Shown: one piece after another, positions 1 to 7,582 of the stretch
How the letters are laid out: each line of letters opens with the position of its first letter
Position numbering within the stretch: the first letter of the stretch is position 1
DNA from: Streptococcus suis
GTDB lineage: Bacteria; Bacillota; Bacilli; Lactobacillales; Streptococcaceae
Length of the DNA: 64,000 nucleotides
Reading direction: 5' to 3'
NCBI RefSeq assembly: GCF_002960445.1
Contig: NZ_POJD01000110.1
Span: forward strand, 1-64,000
Translations under genes and position numbers: made by a program
Notes under the pieces: generated by a model
What the model was told of the DNA's origin: nothing
Seen by the model: the letters and a program-made list of their open reading frames with translations, nothing else
Database searches by the model: none

Positions 1-110
1 GACGATAGCCTAGGAGATACACCTGTTCCCATGCCGAACACAGCAGTTAAGCCCTAGAACGCCTGAAGTAGTTGGGGGTTGCCCCCTGTGAGATACGGTA
101 GTCGCTTAGC
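1..110 (+). rRNA. rrf: 5S ribosomal RNA, 5' end cut by window edge
   Basis: The first 110 bases match the streptococcal 5S rRNA body, including the conserved stretch CCGAACACAGCAGTTAAGC and the 3' half ending GTCGCTTAGC. A few 5' bases are missing at the window edge. The tRNA cluster begins five bases later, as is usual at the end of a streptococcal rrn operon. Confidence 0.95.
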
Positions 111-115
111 GAATA

Positions 116-188
116 GGGAGTTTAGCTCAGCTGGGAGAGCATCTGCCTTACAAGCAGAGGGTCAGCGGTTCGATCCCGTTAACTCCCA
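116..188 (+). tRNA. tRNA-Val (anticodon UAC)
   Basis: A 73-base cloverleaf. The acceptor GGGAGTT pairs with AACTCCC, the anticodon loop is CTTACAA and the T-arm is GGTTCGATCC. CCA is not encoded beyond the discriminator A. First of twelve tRNA genes behind the rRNA operon. Confidence 0.95.
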
Positions 189-194
189 TTAAAA

Positions 195-265
195 GCGGGT
201 GTAGTTTAGTGGTAAAACTACAGCCTTCCAAGCTGTTGTCGCGAGTTCGATTCTCGTCACCCGCT
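195..265 (+). tRNA. tRNA-Gly (anticodon UCC)
   Basis: A 71-base cloverleaf. The acceptor GCGGGTG pairs with CACCCGC and the anticodon loop is CTTCCAA. It lies six bases after tRNA-Val. Confidence 0.95.
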
Positions 266-299
266 TTGAACGATTGTTCATAAACCCAAACAAGTGTTT

Positions 300-373
<74 letters not shown>

Positions 374-384
374 TTATAAATTAT

Positions 385-456
385 GGTCCGTTGGTCAAGG
401 GGTTAAGACACCGCCTTTTCACGGCGGTAACACGGGTTCGAATCCCGTACGGACTA
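385..456 (+). tRNA. tRNA-Glu (anticodon UUC)
   Basis: A 72-base cloverleaf. The acceptor GGTCCGT pairs with ACGGACT and the anticodon loop is TTTTCAC. Confidence 0.95.
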
Positions 457-464
457 TATTTTTT

Positions 465-554
465 GGAGGATTACCCAAGTCCGGCTGAAGGGAACGGTCT
501 TGAAAACCGTCAGGCGTGTAAAAGCGTGCGTGGGTTCGAATCCCACATCCTCCT
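465..554 (+). tRNA. tRNA-Ser (anticodon UGA)
   Basis: A type II tRNA of about 90 bases with a long variable arm. The acceptor GGAGGAT pairs with ATCCTCC and the anticodon loop is CTTGAAA. The exact 3' base is uncertain by one. Confidence 0.93.
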
Positions 555-563
555 TTTCATTAT

Positions 564-637
<74 letters not shown>

Positions 638-646
638 TATTCTTAT

Positions 647-719
647 GGCTCGGTAGCTCAGTTGGTAGAGCAATGGATTGAAGCTCCATGTGTCGGCGGT
701 TCGATTCCGTCTCGCGCCA
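647..719 (+). tRNA. tRNA-Phe (anticodon GAA)
   Basis: A 73-base cloverleaf with anticodon loop TTGAAGC. The acceptor stem has a T4-C69 mismatch, which I recall as normal for streptococcal tRNA-Phe rather than decay. Confidence 0.92.
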
Positions 720-734
720 TTAATTTAATATTTT

Positions 735-815
735 GGAGAGATAGCGAAGTGGCTAAACGCGGCGGACTGTAAATCCGCTCCTTCGGGTTCGGGGGTTCGA
801 ATCCCTCTCTCTCCA
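735..815 (+). tRNA. tRNA-Tyr (anticodon GUA)
   Basis: A type II tRNA of 81 bases with a long variable arm (CTCCTTCGGGTTCG). The acceptor GGAGAGA pairs with TCTCTCC and the anticodon loop is CTGTAAA. Confidence 0.94.
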
Positions 816-822
816 TACCTTT

Positions 823-893
823 ACGGGCATAGTTTAAAGGTAGAACTAAGGTCTCCAAAACCTTCAGTGTGGGTTCAATTCCTACTGCCCGTG
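823..893 (+). tRNA. tRNA-Trp (anticodon CCA)
   Basis: A 71-base cloverleaf. The acceptor ACGGGCA pairs with TGCCCGT, followed by discriminator G; the anticodon loop is CTCCAAA. Confidence 0.94.
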
Positions 894-899
894 TTTTAT

Positions 900-973
900 G
901 GCGGGTGTGGTGAAGTGGTTAACACATCAGATTGTGGCTCTGACATTCGGGGGTTCGATTCCCCTCACTCGCC
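900..973 (+). tRNA. tRNA-His (anticodon GUG)
   Basis: The acceptor GCGGGTG pairs with CACTCGC. A genomically encoded G(-1) at 900 faces discriminator C73, the identity element of tRNA-His. The anticodon loop is ATTGTGG. Confidence 0.94.
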
Positions 974-984
974 TATTTTAATAT

Positions 985-1056
985 TGGGGTATCGCCAAGC
1001 GGTAAGGCAAGGGACTTTGACTCCCTCATGCGTTGGTTCGAATCCAGCTACCCCAG
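985..1056 (+). tRNA. tRNA-Gln (anticodon UUG)
   Basis: A 72-base cloverleaf. The acceptor TGGGGTA pairs with TACCCCA, with discriminator G; the anticodon loop is CTTTGAC. Confidence 0.94.
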
Positions 1057-1067
1057 TTAAACTATAT

Positions 1068-1151
1068 GCCGGCGTGGCGGAATTGGCAGACGCGCTGGAC
1101 TCAAAATCCAGTGTCCGCAAGGACGTGCCGGTTCGACCCCGGCCGCCGGTA
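1068..1151 (+). tRNA. tRNA-Leu (anticodon CAA)
   Basis: A type II tRNA of 84 bases with variable arm TGTCCGCAAGGACG. The acceptor GCCGGCG pairs with CGCCGGT and the anticodon loop is CTCAAAA. Last gene of the tRNA cluster. Confidence 0.94.
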
Positions 1152-1160
1152 TAGTTGAAA

Positions 1161-1195
1161 AAGACAAGGTTTCTTAGCCTTGTCTTTTGTTTTGT
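1161..1195 (+). terminator. Terminator of the rRNA/tRNA operon
   Basis: AAGACAAGG (1161-1169) pairs with CCTTGTCTT (1178-1186), followed by TTTTGTTTTG. It sits ten bases after tRNA-Leu and should end the rrn-tRNA transcript. Confidence 0.85.
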
Positions 1196-1440
1196 GCTTT
1201 TAATTTTCTTTTTTTAAGGGGCTCTTTGTCAACTGTAGTGAGGAGATGTATGCCCACATTTATAGGTTGTTTTATCTGCCATTAGTTTGATCTGAAAAAT
1301 TATAGAGTGAAGGGTTTAGTTAGTCAGTAGTAGGGGCTAGAGATATCTATTGTAGGGCTGTTATAAATTATGAGGTGATATATATAGGATTGCATTTGTT
1401 ATATGTAGTTGAAATTTTGTAAATAATTTTCATATTTTCC
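1196..1440. other. Intergenic stretch with no gene
   Basis: AT-rich spacer between the tRNA operon and the adcR promoter. I see no ORF with a ribosome binding site and no strong fold. The stretch around 1219-1243 (GGGCTCTTTGTCAACTGTAG and on) resembles from memory the end of streptococcal insertion sequences, so it may be a decayed IS end; this is weak. Confidence 0.4.
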
Positions 1441-1480
1441 TTGTCTTTTCTTTTTTTCTATGATATACTTAACAAGTTAA
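1441..1480 (+). promoter_or_regulatory. adcR promoter with AdcR zinc box
   Basis: A -35 TTGTCT (1441-1446), 17-base spacer and extended -10 TGATATACT (1461-1469). The perfect AdcR palindrome TTAACAAGTTAA (1469-1480) overlaps the end of the -10. A repressor bound there would block the polymerase, which fits known zinc-dependent autorepression of adc operons. Confidence 0.85.
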
Positions 1481-1501
1481 TTAAAGAGTTAAGGAAATTG
1501 T

Positions 1502-1945
1502 ATGAGTCATCTTGCATCACAGATTGAAAAATGTTTACATGAAATTGTTTTAAGCTCTGAGAACCAATTAGAGATTTTAGTTGGTAGTTGTCAGAGTTCA
1601 GTCAAATTAACAAATACGCAAGAGCATATTTTGATGTTGATTGAAAAGGCTGCCTATACCAATACGGAAATTGCTAAGGAACTGAATGTTAGTCAGGCTG
1701 CAATTACCAAAGCAACAAAAGCTTTGATGACGCAGGGACTTTTGGTTGCTGTAAGGGATACAAAGGATGCTCGTGTTGTGCGTTTTAGTTTGACGGAAGC
1801 TGCTAAGCCAATAGCGGCTGAACATGCCCATCATCACGCTCATACTTTGGAGGCTTATGAGCACTTATTGTCACATTATAGTGAAAGTGAACAAGAAGTT
1901 ATTAGTCGCTTTATGAATGATTTAGTGGAGAAAATTAGAAGATAG
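1502..1945 (+). CDS. adcR: AdcR, zinc-responsive MarR-family repressor
   Basis: A 147-residue MarR-family regulator. The winged helix-turn-helix lies around residues 40-95 (EIAKELNVSQAAITKATKAL). The histidine run AEHAHHHAH near residues 109-117 supplies zinc ligands in known AdcR proteins. Zn-loaded AdcR represses zinc uptake genes in streptococci. First gene of adcRCBA: its TAG stop is directly followed by the ATG of adcC, so the two are surely cotranscribed. The start is the first ATG behind AAGGAA, 20 bases after the AdcR box. The length is normal and nothing is missing. Confidence 0.95.
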   Translation: MSHLASQIEKCLHEIVLSSENQLEILVGSCQSSVKLTNTQEHILMLIEKAAYTNTEIAKELNVSQAAITKATKALMTQGLLVAVRDTKDARVVRFSLTEAAKPIAAEHAHHHAHTLEAYEHLLSHYSESEQEVISRFMNDLVEKIRR

Positions 1946-2650
1946 ATGAGATATATAAGTGTGGAGGATTTATCCTTCTATTATGATAAGGAACCTGTAT
2001 TGGAACATATCCATTATCATTTGGATAGCGGGGAGTTTGTTACTCTAACTGGAGAAAATGGAGCTGCTAAGACAACTTTGATAAAGGCTACCTTGGGTAT
2101 TCTAAAGCCTAGGATTGGAAAAGTGACCTTTGCAGAGAAAAGTGTTAAGGGTAAAAAGTTGCGCATGGCCTATTTGCCTCAGCAGATTGCTAGCTTTAAT
2201 GCTGGTTTTCCGAGCACGGTTTATGAATTTGTAAAATCAGGTCGCTATCCACGTCAGGGTTGGTTTCGTCGGCTCACTGGACATGATGAGGAACATATTC
2301 GGATTAGTTTGGAAGCAGTAGGTATGTGGGAACACAGGGATAAGAAATTGGGGTCTTTGAGCGGGGGACAGAAACAACGTGCTGTCATTGCCAGGATGTT
2401 CGCTTCGGATCCAGATATTTTTATCCTAGATGAACCGACAACGGGTATGGATGCTGGAACCAAGGATGCTTTTTACCAACTCATGCACCACTCGGCTAAA
2501 AAGCATGGGAAGGCTGTTTTGATGATTACCCATGATCCTGATGAGTTAAGTCAGTATGCAGACCGAAATATTCATCTGGTGCGAGATCAGCAATCTCCTT
2601 GGCGTTGTTTTAACGTCCACGAAGCGGATGAGGAGGTGTCCAATGCTTGA
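1946..2650 (+). CDS. adcC: AdcC, zinc ABC transporter ATPase
   Basis: A 234-residue ATP-binding subunit of the AdcABC zinc importer, acting on the cytoplasmic face of the membrane. Walker A reads GENGAAKTT around residues 36-44, the GAAKT variant I recall as usual for AdcC/ZnuC proteins. The ABC signature is LSGGQKQR, and Walker B with its glutamate is [11 protein letters not shown]. Its 3' end overlaps the adcB start by 8 bases, indicating translational coupling. Confidence 0.95.
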   Translation: MRYISVEDLSFYYDKEPVLEHIHYHLDSGEFVTLTGENGAAKTTLIKATLGILKPRIGKVTFAEKSVKGKKLRMAYLPQQIASFNAGFPSTVYEFVKSGRYPRQGWFRRLTGHDEEHIRISLEAVGMWEHRDKKLGSLSGGQKQRAVIARMFASDPDIFILDEPTTGMDAGTKDAFYQLMHHSAKKHGKAVLMITHDPDELSQYADRNIHLVRDQQSPWRCFNVHEADEEVSNA

Positions 2651-3455
2651 TTTATCTGTTTTCAACTATGATTTCATGCAAAGGGCTTTTCTAGCCATCA
2701 TAGCCATGAGCTTGTTTTCGCCTGTTCTGGGAGTTTTTCTCATCTTGAGAAGGCAGAGTCTGATGTCGGATACTCTCAGTCACGTTTCTTTAGCTGGTGT
2801 GGCTTTTGGTCTGGTCTTGGGGATTTCACCGACGCTTTCGACAGTTCTGATTGTCATTGTGGCAGCGGTATTTCTGGAATACCTGCGGACCATTTATAAA
2901 AACTTTATGGAAATCGGGACGGCTATTCTCATGTCGACAGGCTTGGCTATTTCCCTGATTGTTATGAATAAGTCAGGCGGGAAGTCGGGATTGAGCCTGG
3001 AACAATATTTATTCGGTTCGATTGTAACCATTAGTCAAGAGCAGGTATTTGCCTTATTTGCTATCGCTGTGATTGTTATTGTATTGACCTTGCTGTTTCT
3101 ACGGCCGATGTATATTTTGACTTTTGATGAAGATACAGCTTTTGTGGATGGCTTACCTGTGCGGGCGATGTCCATTGCTTTTAATGTGGTGACTGGTGTC
3201 GCCATTGCCCTGATGATCCCCGCAGCGGGTGCCTTGTTGGTGTCGACCATTATGGTTTTACCGGCCTCCATTGCCCTTCGCTTAGGTAAGAGTTTTAAGG
3301 CAGTTATCTTGATTGGTATGCTGGTTGGTTTCTTGGGAATGGTTACGGGCTTGTTGACATCTTACTATGCAGAAACGCCTGCTAGTGCAAGTATTACCTT
3401 GATTTTTATCAGTATTTTCTTACTGGTGAATGTGATGCAAAAATTTAAAAAATAG
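2643..3455 (+). CDS. adcB: AdcB, zinc ABC transporter permease
   Basis: A 270-residue ABC-3 family permease with about eight hydrophobic segments; it forms the membrane channel of the zinc importer. An in-frame start at 2556 would lie deep inside adcC with no binding site. The ATG at 2643, behind GAGGAGGTG, gives the family's normal N-terminus ([18 protein letters not shown]), so I use it. Conserved family sequence includes [15 protein letters not shown] near residue 40 and the glycine-rich [10 protein letters not shown] region. Eight bases separate it from adcA. Confidence 0.94.
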   Translation: MLDLSVFNYDFMQRAFLAIIAMSLFSPVLGVFLILRRQSLMSDTLSHVSLAGVAFGLVLGISPTLSTVLIVIVAAVFLEYLRTIYKNFMEIGTAILMSTGLAISLIVMNKSGGKSGLSLEQYLFGSIVTISQEQVFALFAIAVIVIVLTLLFLRPMYILTFDEDTAFVDGLPVRAMSIAFNVVTGVAIALMIPAAGALLVSTIMVLPASIALRLGKSFKAVILIGMLVGFLGMVTGLLTSYYAETPASASITLIFISIFLLVNVMQKFKK

Positions 3456-3463
3456 GAGTATAT

Positions 3464-4978
3464 ATGAAAAAAATTGGTTTGTTATTCTTGTCTGCTTCAG
3501 CCTTATTGTTAGCTGCTTGTGGCAATAGCACAGCTTCTCAGGAAGATGGCAAGTTGGATATCGTCACGACGTTTTATCCTGTTTACGAATTCACGAAACA
3601 GGTAACAGGAGATGAAGCCAATGTAGAGTTGTTGATTAAAGCAGGGACAGAGGTTCATGGTTATGAGCCTTCAGCTAAAGATATTGCCCGTATCCAAGAG
3701 GCAGATGCATTCATTTATGAAAATGAAAACATGGAAACTTGGATCCATGATATTGAAGATTCGGTGGATACAGAGAAAGTAGATGTTATCAGTGCAACTG
3801 AGGGAATGTTGCTCTTGCCTGGTGGAGAAGAGGGGCACGAGGAGCATGATCATAGTGAGGAAGGACATAGCCATGCTTATGATCCGCATGTATGGTTGTC
3901 CCCAGAACGTGCCATCACACTTGTAGAGAATATCCGTGATAGTTTGATTGCAAATTACCCGGATAAGAAGGCTGTTTTTGAGAAAAATGCTGCTGCCTAT
4001 ATTGAAAAGTTAGAAGCTCTACATTCTCAATACACTGAAACCTTGTCAGTGGCTAAGCAAAAATACTTTGTAACTCAACACACTGCCTTTGCATACTTGG
4101 CTTTGGATTATGGCTTGAAACAAGTTTCTATTACAGGTGTTGCTGCGGATGAAGATCCAACTCCGACTCGTTTGGCTGAATTGACTGAATATATCAAGCA
4201 ATATGGTATTAAGTATATCTATTTTGAAGAAAATGCCTCAAAATCTGTAGCTGAAACACTTGCCAAAGAAACGGGTGTGGAGCTAGATGTTCTCAATCCG
4301 CTTGAAAGTTTGACGGATGAGGCGATGAAAAATGGAGAAGATTATATCTCTGTGATGGAGGACAATTTGACTGCGCTTGAGAAGACGACTTCCCAAGCTG
4401 GTTCTGAAGTTTTGCCAGAAGAGGGAGAGGTCACAACCAAAACAGTCTACAATGGCTACTTTGAAGACAGTGCTGTTAAAGATCGCACTCTGTCAGATTA
4501 TGCTGGCGAATGGCAGTCTGTTTACCCATATTTGCTTGATGGCACGTTTGACCAGGTTTGGGACTACAAGGCTAAGCTCAAAGGTGGTATGACAGCTGAA
4601 GAATACAAGACTTATTACGATACTGGTTACAAGACAGATGTCAATCAGATCAACATCACAGACAACACTATGGAATTTGTAGTGGGTGATAAGAAGCAAA
4701 AATTCACCTATAAATATGTGGGTTATAAGATTTTAACTTATAAGAAAGGTAATCGTGGTGTTCGTTTCTTATTTGAAGCGACAGATGCCAATGCCGGAAA
4801 CTACAAGTATGTGCAGTTTAGCGATCATAATATTGCTCCTGTGAAGACAGGTCACTTCCACATCTTCTTCGGTGGTGAGAGCCAAGAAAAACTCTTTGAA
4901 GAAATGGAAAACTGGCCAACTTACTATCCTGTTGGTATGACTGGTTTTGAAATTGCTCAAGAGATGCTAGCACACTAA
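3464..4978 (+). CDS. adcA: AdcA, zinc-binding lipoprotein with ZinT domain
   Basis: A 504-residue extracellular zinc-binding protein of the AdcABC importer. A lipoprotein signal ends in the lipobox LAAC, with the cysteine at residue 19. An N-terminal cluster A-I (ZnuA-like) domain runs to about residue 305 and contains the His/Glu/Asp-rich loop around EEHDHSEEGHSHAYDPH (residues 125-145), a zinc collector in this family. The C-terminal 190 residues form a ZinT (YodA) domain with ligand motif HFHIFFGG. The two-domain form is the standard streptococcal AdcA. Last gene of the operon, followed by a terminator. Confidence 0.95.
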   Translation: MKKIGLLFLSASALLLAACGNSTASQEDGKLDIVTTFYPVYEFTKQVTGDEANVELLIKAGTEVHGYEPSAKDIARIQEADAFIYENENMETWIHDIEDSVDTEKVDVISATEGMLLLPGGEEGHEEHDHSEEGHSHAYDPHVWLSPERAITLVENIRDSLIANYPDKKAVFEKNAAAYIEKLEALHSQYTETLSVAKQKYFVTQHTAFAYLALDYGLKQVSITGVAADEDPTPTRLAELTEYIKQYGIKYIYFEENASKSVAETLAKETGVELDVLNPLESLTDEAMKNGEDYISVMEDNLTALEKTTSQAGSEVLPEEGEVTTKTVYNGYFEDSAVKDRTLSDYAGEWQSVYPYLLDGTFDQVWDYKAKLKGGMTAEEYKTYYDTGYKTDVNQINITDNTMEFVVGDKKQKFTYKYVGYKILTYKKGNRGVRFLFEATDANAGNYKYVQFSDHNIAPVKTGHFHIFFGGESQEKLFEEMENWPTYYPVGMTGFEIAQEMLAH

Positions 4979-4991
4979 TACTAGAAGAGAA

Positions 4992-5020
4992 GGGCCGAGT
5001 AAACTGCTTGGCTCTTTTTC
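4992..5020 (+). terminator. Terminator of adcRCBA
   Basis: GGGCCGAG (4992-4999) pairs with CTTGGCTC (5007-5014) with two G-U pairs, followed by five T. The T tract abuts the -35 box of copY, so the two units are packed end to end. Confidence 0.8.
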
Positions 5021-5049
5021 TTGACATTTTTTGACTACAAATGTAAACT
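5021..5049 (+). promoter_or_regulatory. copY promoter with cop box
   Basis: TTGACA (5021-5026), 17-base spacer, TAAACT (5044-5049). The perfect cop box TACAAATGTA (5036-5045) fits the CopY operator TACAnnTGTA and lies between and across the promoter elements. CopY bound here should block transcription until copper is sensed. Confidence 0.88.
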
Positions 5050-5083
5050 AATTTTAGAAATACGATTGGTTGGAGGTGAGTTT

Positions 5084-5530
5084 GTGGAGCAGACGATTTC
5101 AGCTGCGGAGTGGCAGGTCATGCGGGTCTTGTGGGCTCGGCCTGGTGCAACTTCGCAGGAAATTATTCAGGCTTTGCAGGAGGGCTTTGACTGGCAGGCA
5201 ACGACCATTAAGACCCTTTTGGGACGTCTACGGAAGAAAGACTATCTGAGAATGGTCAAGGAAACCAGCAAATATCACTATTATCCGCTGATCAGTGAGG
5301 AAGAACATTTGCAGGCGCAGGTGGAACTCTTACTGGCTACCATATGTTCCACCAAACAGGGACAGCTGGTCGAAAGCTTGCTAGACACAGGGACATTTTC
5401 CAAAAAAAGCCTAGAAAATCTAGCCAGCAAGATATGGCAGCTTCAAAAGACTGCACCTGAGCGCATCGCTTGTCAATGCTTAGCAGGTCAATGTACCTGT
5501 GGACATCATACGAAAGGAGAACGAACATGA
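5084..5530 (+). CDS. copY: CopY, copper-responsive repressor
   Basis: A 148-residue BlaI/MecI/CopY winged-helix repressor. The DNA-binding domain spans about residues 5-75. The tail carries CQCLAGQCTC, a perfect CxCx4CxC metal motif that exchanges zinc for copper in known CopY proteins. A TTG at 5021 is in frame but is itself the -35 box, so I use the GTG at 5084 behind GGAGGTGAG. The end overlaps copZ by 4 bases (ATGA). In the usual streptococcal operon a copA ATPase accompanies these genes; it is absent here. Confidence 0.93.
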   Translation: MEQTISAAEWQVMRVLWARPGATSQEIIQALQEGFDWQATTIKTLLGRLRKKDYLRMVKETSKYHYYPLISEEEHLQAQVELLLATICSTKQGQLVESLLDTGTFSKKSLENLASKIWQLQKTAPERIACQCLAGQCTCGHHTKGERT

Positions 5531-5736
5531 AGCAAACCTTGAAATTGAAAAACTTATCCTGTCAGAACTGTGTCAAACACGTAACCAATCACCTCTTGGG
5601 CTTGGACGGGGTGGAAGAAGTGAAAATCCAGCTGGAAGGGCAGTTGGCGGAAGTGGAAACTTCGGTGGCCTATGATTTGGAAGGCTACCAAGAGGCCTTG
5701 GACGATACCATCTATGAAGTAGAAGAGTTGGTGTAA
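5527..5736 (+). CDS. copZ: CopZ-like copper chaperone
   Basis: A 69-residue single heavy-metal-associated (HMA) domain. The metal site is CQNC near residues 11-14 (LSCQNCVKH). Such proteins carry Cu(I) to CopY or to an exporting P-type ATPase. It starts four bases before the end of copY, behind AAAGGAG, so translation is coupled. A bidirectional terminator follows at once, closing a two-gene copYZ unit with no exporter. Confidence 0.9.
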   Translation: MKQTLKLKNLSCQNCVKHVTNHLLGLDGVEEVKIQLEGQLAEVETSVAYDLEGYQEALDDTIYEVEELV

Positions 5737-5743
5737 ATAAAAT

Positions 5744-5769
5744 AAAAAGCAGCTGTCGGGCTGCTTTTT
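5744..5769. terminator. Bidirectional terminator between copZ and HIT gene
   Basis: AAAAAGCAGC (5744-5753) pairs perfectly with GCTGCTTTTT (5760-5769). T tracts on both strands serve the convergent copZ and HIT genes. Confidence 0.85.
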
Positions 5770-6145
5770 ATAATGCTTTGAGGAGTTTGTTCAGGTCCAG
5801 CTGGGCTTGCGTAAGCCTAATCTGGTCCCAGAAACCGTCTTCTCGAAAGCGTGGGATGAGATGGACATGGAAATGGGTGCCTGTGTCAAACAGGCGGTCA
5901 TTGCAAGCAAGTGTCACACCGTCAATTGCCAATGTTTGACAGAGTTTCTCAGTCAAAAAAACTTCCAAGTCCGATAGTTCATAGCGAACAGCAGGAGGGA
6001 CTTGGCTGAGCGTGTCATAGTGGTCTTTGCTGATAATCAACAGATGCCCAGTTTGAATAGGGTCAATGTCCCAGACTATCTTGAAATGCTCTGTCTGGTA
6101 GAGAATATCTTCTTCTTTGAGTTGGTGGCAAAAAACACAGGTCAT
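5768..6145 (-). CDS. HIT-family nucleotide-binding protein
   Basis: A 125-residue histidine-triad protein. The catalytic triad HFHVHLIPR lies near residue 100, and the N-terminal CVFCHQL pair of cysteines is common in bacterial HIT proteins. The family hydrolyses or transfers nucleotides (for example dinucleotide polyphosphates or adenylate conjugates); the substrate here is unknown. I use the ATG at 6145 behind AGGAG rather than a longer in-frame start. It lies 57 bases downstream of tyrS on the same strand and may be read through from it. Confidence 0.88.
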   Translation of the reverse strand: MTCVFCHQLKEEDILYQTEHFKIVWDIDPIQTGHLLIISKDHYDTLSQVPPAVRYELSDLEVFLTEKLCQTLAIDGVTLACNDRLFDTGTHFHVHLIPRFREDGFWDQIRLTQAQLDLNKLLKAL

Positions 6146-6202
6146 AGCTGTTCTCCTATTGATAGAACAAAAGGAAATCACGGTGGATTTCCTTGAAAAA
6201 TC

Positions 6203-7459
6203 TTAATAAGTCAACACAGAATACTTCTTCTTCCCACGGCGGATAACGGTCAATTCGCCGTCAATTTTGTCGCTGTCAGAAAGGCTATACTCCAAGTCCT
6301 GCACACGCTCGCCGTTGACATAAATAGCACCATTTTGCACATCCTCACGAGCTTGGCGTTTTGAGTTGACAATACCAGAGGTAACTAGAAGTTCTACGAT
6401 GTTAAGGTTGTCTTCAGCCTGTACAGCGTAGTTTGGCACGTTGCTGAGACCCTGCTTGAGCTCTTTTGCGGACAGGTTTTTGATGTTGCCTGCGAACAAT
6501 TGCTCGGTGATGTTAAGGGCTTGGTTATAGGCTTCTTCACCGTGTACCAAGGTCACGACTTCTTTGGCCAAAATCTTTTGAGCCAGGCGTTCATGACGGG
6601 CAGCGTCAAATTTTTCTTCAATCTCAGCTATCTCATCTAATGACAAGAAAGTAAAGATTTTCAAGAAACGAACGGCATCGTCGTCCATGACATTGAGCCA
6701 GAATTGGTACATTTCATATGGAGAAGTCTTGTCAGCATCCAACCAAACAGCGTTGCCCTCTGACTTACCGAACTTCTTACCAGTCGAGTCTGTGATAAGA
6801 GGAACAGTCATCACGTGACCAGACTTGTCAGCCTTGCGGCGAAGCAATTCAGTACCTGCTGTCATGTTGCCCCACTGGTCAGAACCACCGATTTGTAGGG
6901 TCACATTGTGCTTGTCATTAAGCTCGTAGAAGTCATAGCCCTGCATGATTTGGTAGGCAAACTCGGTATAGGAAATCCCTGTTTCAATCCGTTTTTTCAC
7001 AGAGTCCTTGCTCATCATGTAGTTGACTGTGTAGTATTTGCCGACATCGCGGAGGAAGTCGATAAAGCTGATGTCTGAGAACCAGTCGTAGTTGTTGACC
7101 ATTTCAGCCTTGTTGTCACCATTTTCAAAATCCAAGAAGCGAGAAAGCTGTCCTTGGATTTTATCAACCCAACCGTCCACGGTGTCTTTGGTCTGCAAGC
7201 TGCGCTCCGCATCCTTGAAGGAAGGGTCGCCAATCAGACCAGTAGCTCCACCAACTAGGGCGTAAGGCTTGTGACCAGCCAACTGCAAGCGACGGCTGGT
7301 TAGAATTGCAACCAAGTGGCCCAAGTGCAAGCTGTCTGCTGTTGGATCATAGCCTGTGTAGTAAGATATTTGTCCTTCTGTCAATGCTTTCACCAAGGCT
7401 TCTTCGTCTGTCGTTTGAAAGACCAAGCCACGTGCTTTTAGTTCTTCAAAAATGTTCAT
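6203..7459 (-). CDS. tyrS: Tyrosyl-tRNA synthetase
   Basis: A 418-residue class I synthetase that charges tRNA-Tyr. It has the HIGH-type motif HLGH ([10 protein letters not shown]) near residue 50, the KMSKS-type loop KFGKS near 230, and a C-terminal S4-like RNA-binding domain. The ATG at 7459 behind TAAGGAGA is preferred to an upstream in-frame start. It is divergent from pbp1b over a 123-base gap. No T-box is visible in that short leader. Confidence 0.95.
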   Translation of the reverse strand: MNIFEELKARGLVFQTTDEEALVKALTEGQISYYTGYDPTADSLHLGHLVAILTSRRLQLAGHKPYALVGGATGLIGDPSFKDAERSLQTKDTVDGWVDKIQGQLSRFLDFENGDNKAEMVNNYDWFSDISFIDFLRDVGKYYTVNYMMSKDSVKKRIETGISYTEFAYQIMQGYDFYELNDKHNVTLQIGGSDQWGNMTAGTELLRRKADKSGHVMTVPLITDSTGKKFGKSEGNAVWLDADKTSPYEMYQFWLNVMDDDAVRFLKIFTFLSLDEIAEIEEKFDAARHERLAQKILAKEVVTLVHGEEAYNQALNITEQLFAGNIKNLSAKELKQGLSNVPNYAVQAEDNLNIVELLVTSGIVNSKRQAREDVQNGAIYVNGERVQDLEYSLSDSDKIDGELTVIRRGKKKYSVLTY

Positions 7460-7519
7460 GCGTTTCTCCTTAAATAGAATGTGATAAAAACCACATCTAA
7501 CCAATAAAAATTCTCCCTT

Positions 7520-7563
7520 ATTATACCATGAAATTGTGGAAAATAAACAAAATTTGGTATAAT
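7520..7563. promoter_or_regulatory. Divergent promoters of tyrS and pbp1b
   Basis: On the plus strand TTGTGG (7534-7539) and TATAAT (7558-7563) point to pbp1b. On the minus strand a perfect TATAAT (7525-7520) points to tyrS; its -35 is weak. The two elements overlap within about 40 bases, so both genes cannot easily be initiated at once. Confidence 0.65.
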
Positions 7564-7582
7564 GGTAAGATAAGGAGTTACT

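Noticed and set aside
1219..1243. Insertion sequence end near the tRNA operon
   Set aside because: Similarity to streptococcal IS ends is only from memory and no transposase or partner end is present, so it is not called as a mobile element.
7460..7582. T-box leader for tyrS
   Set aside because: The gap is only 123 bases with a promoter inside it; no T-box core or specifier stem is visible.
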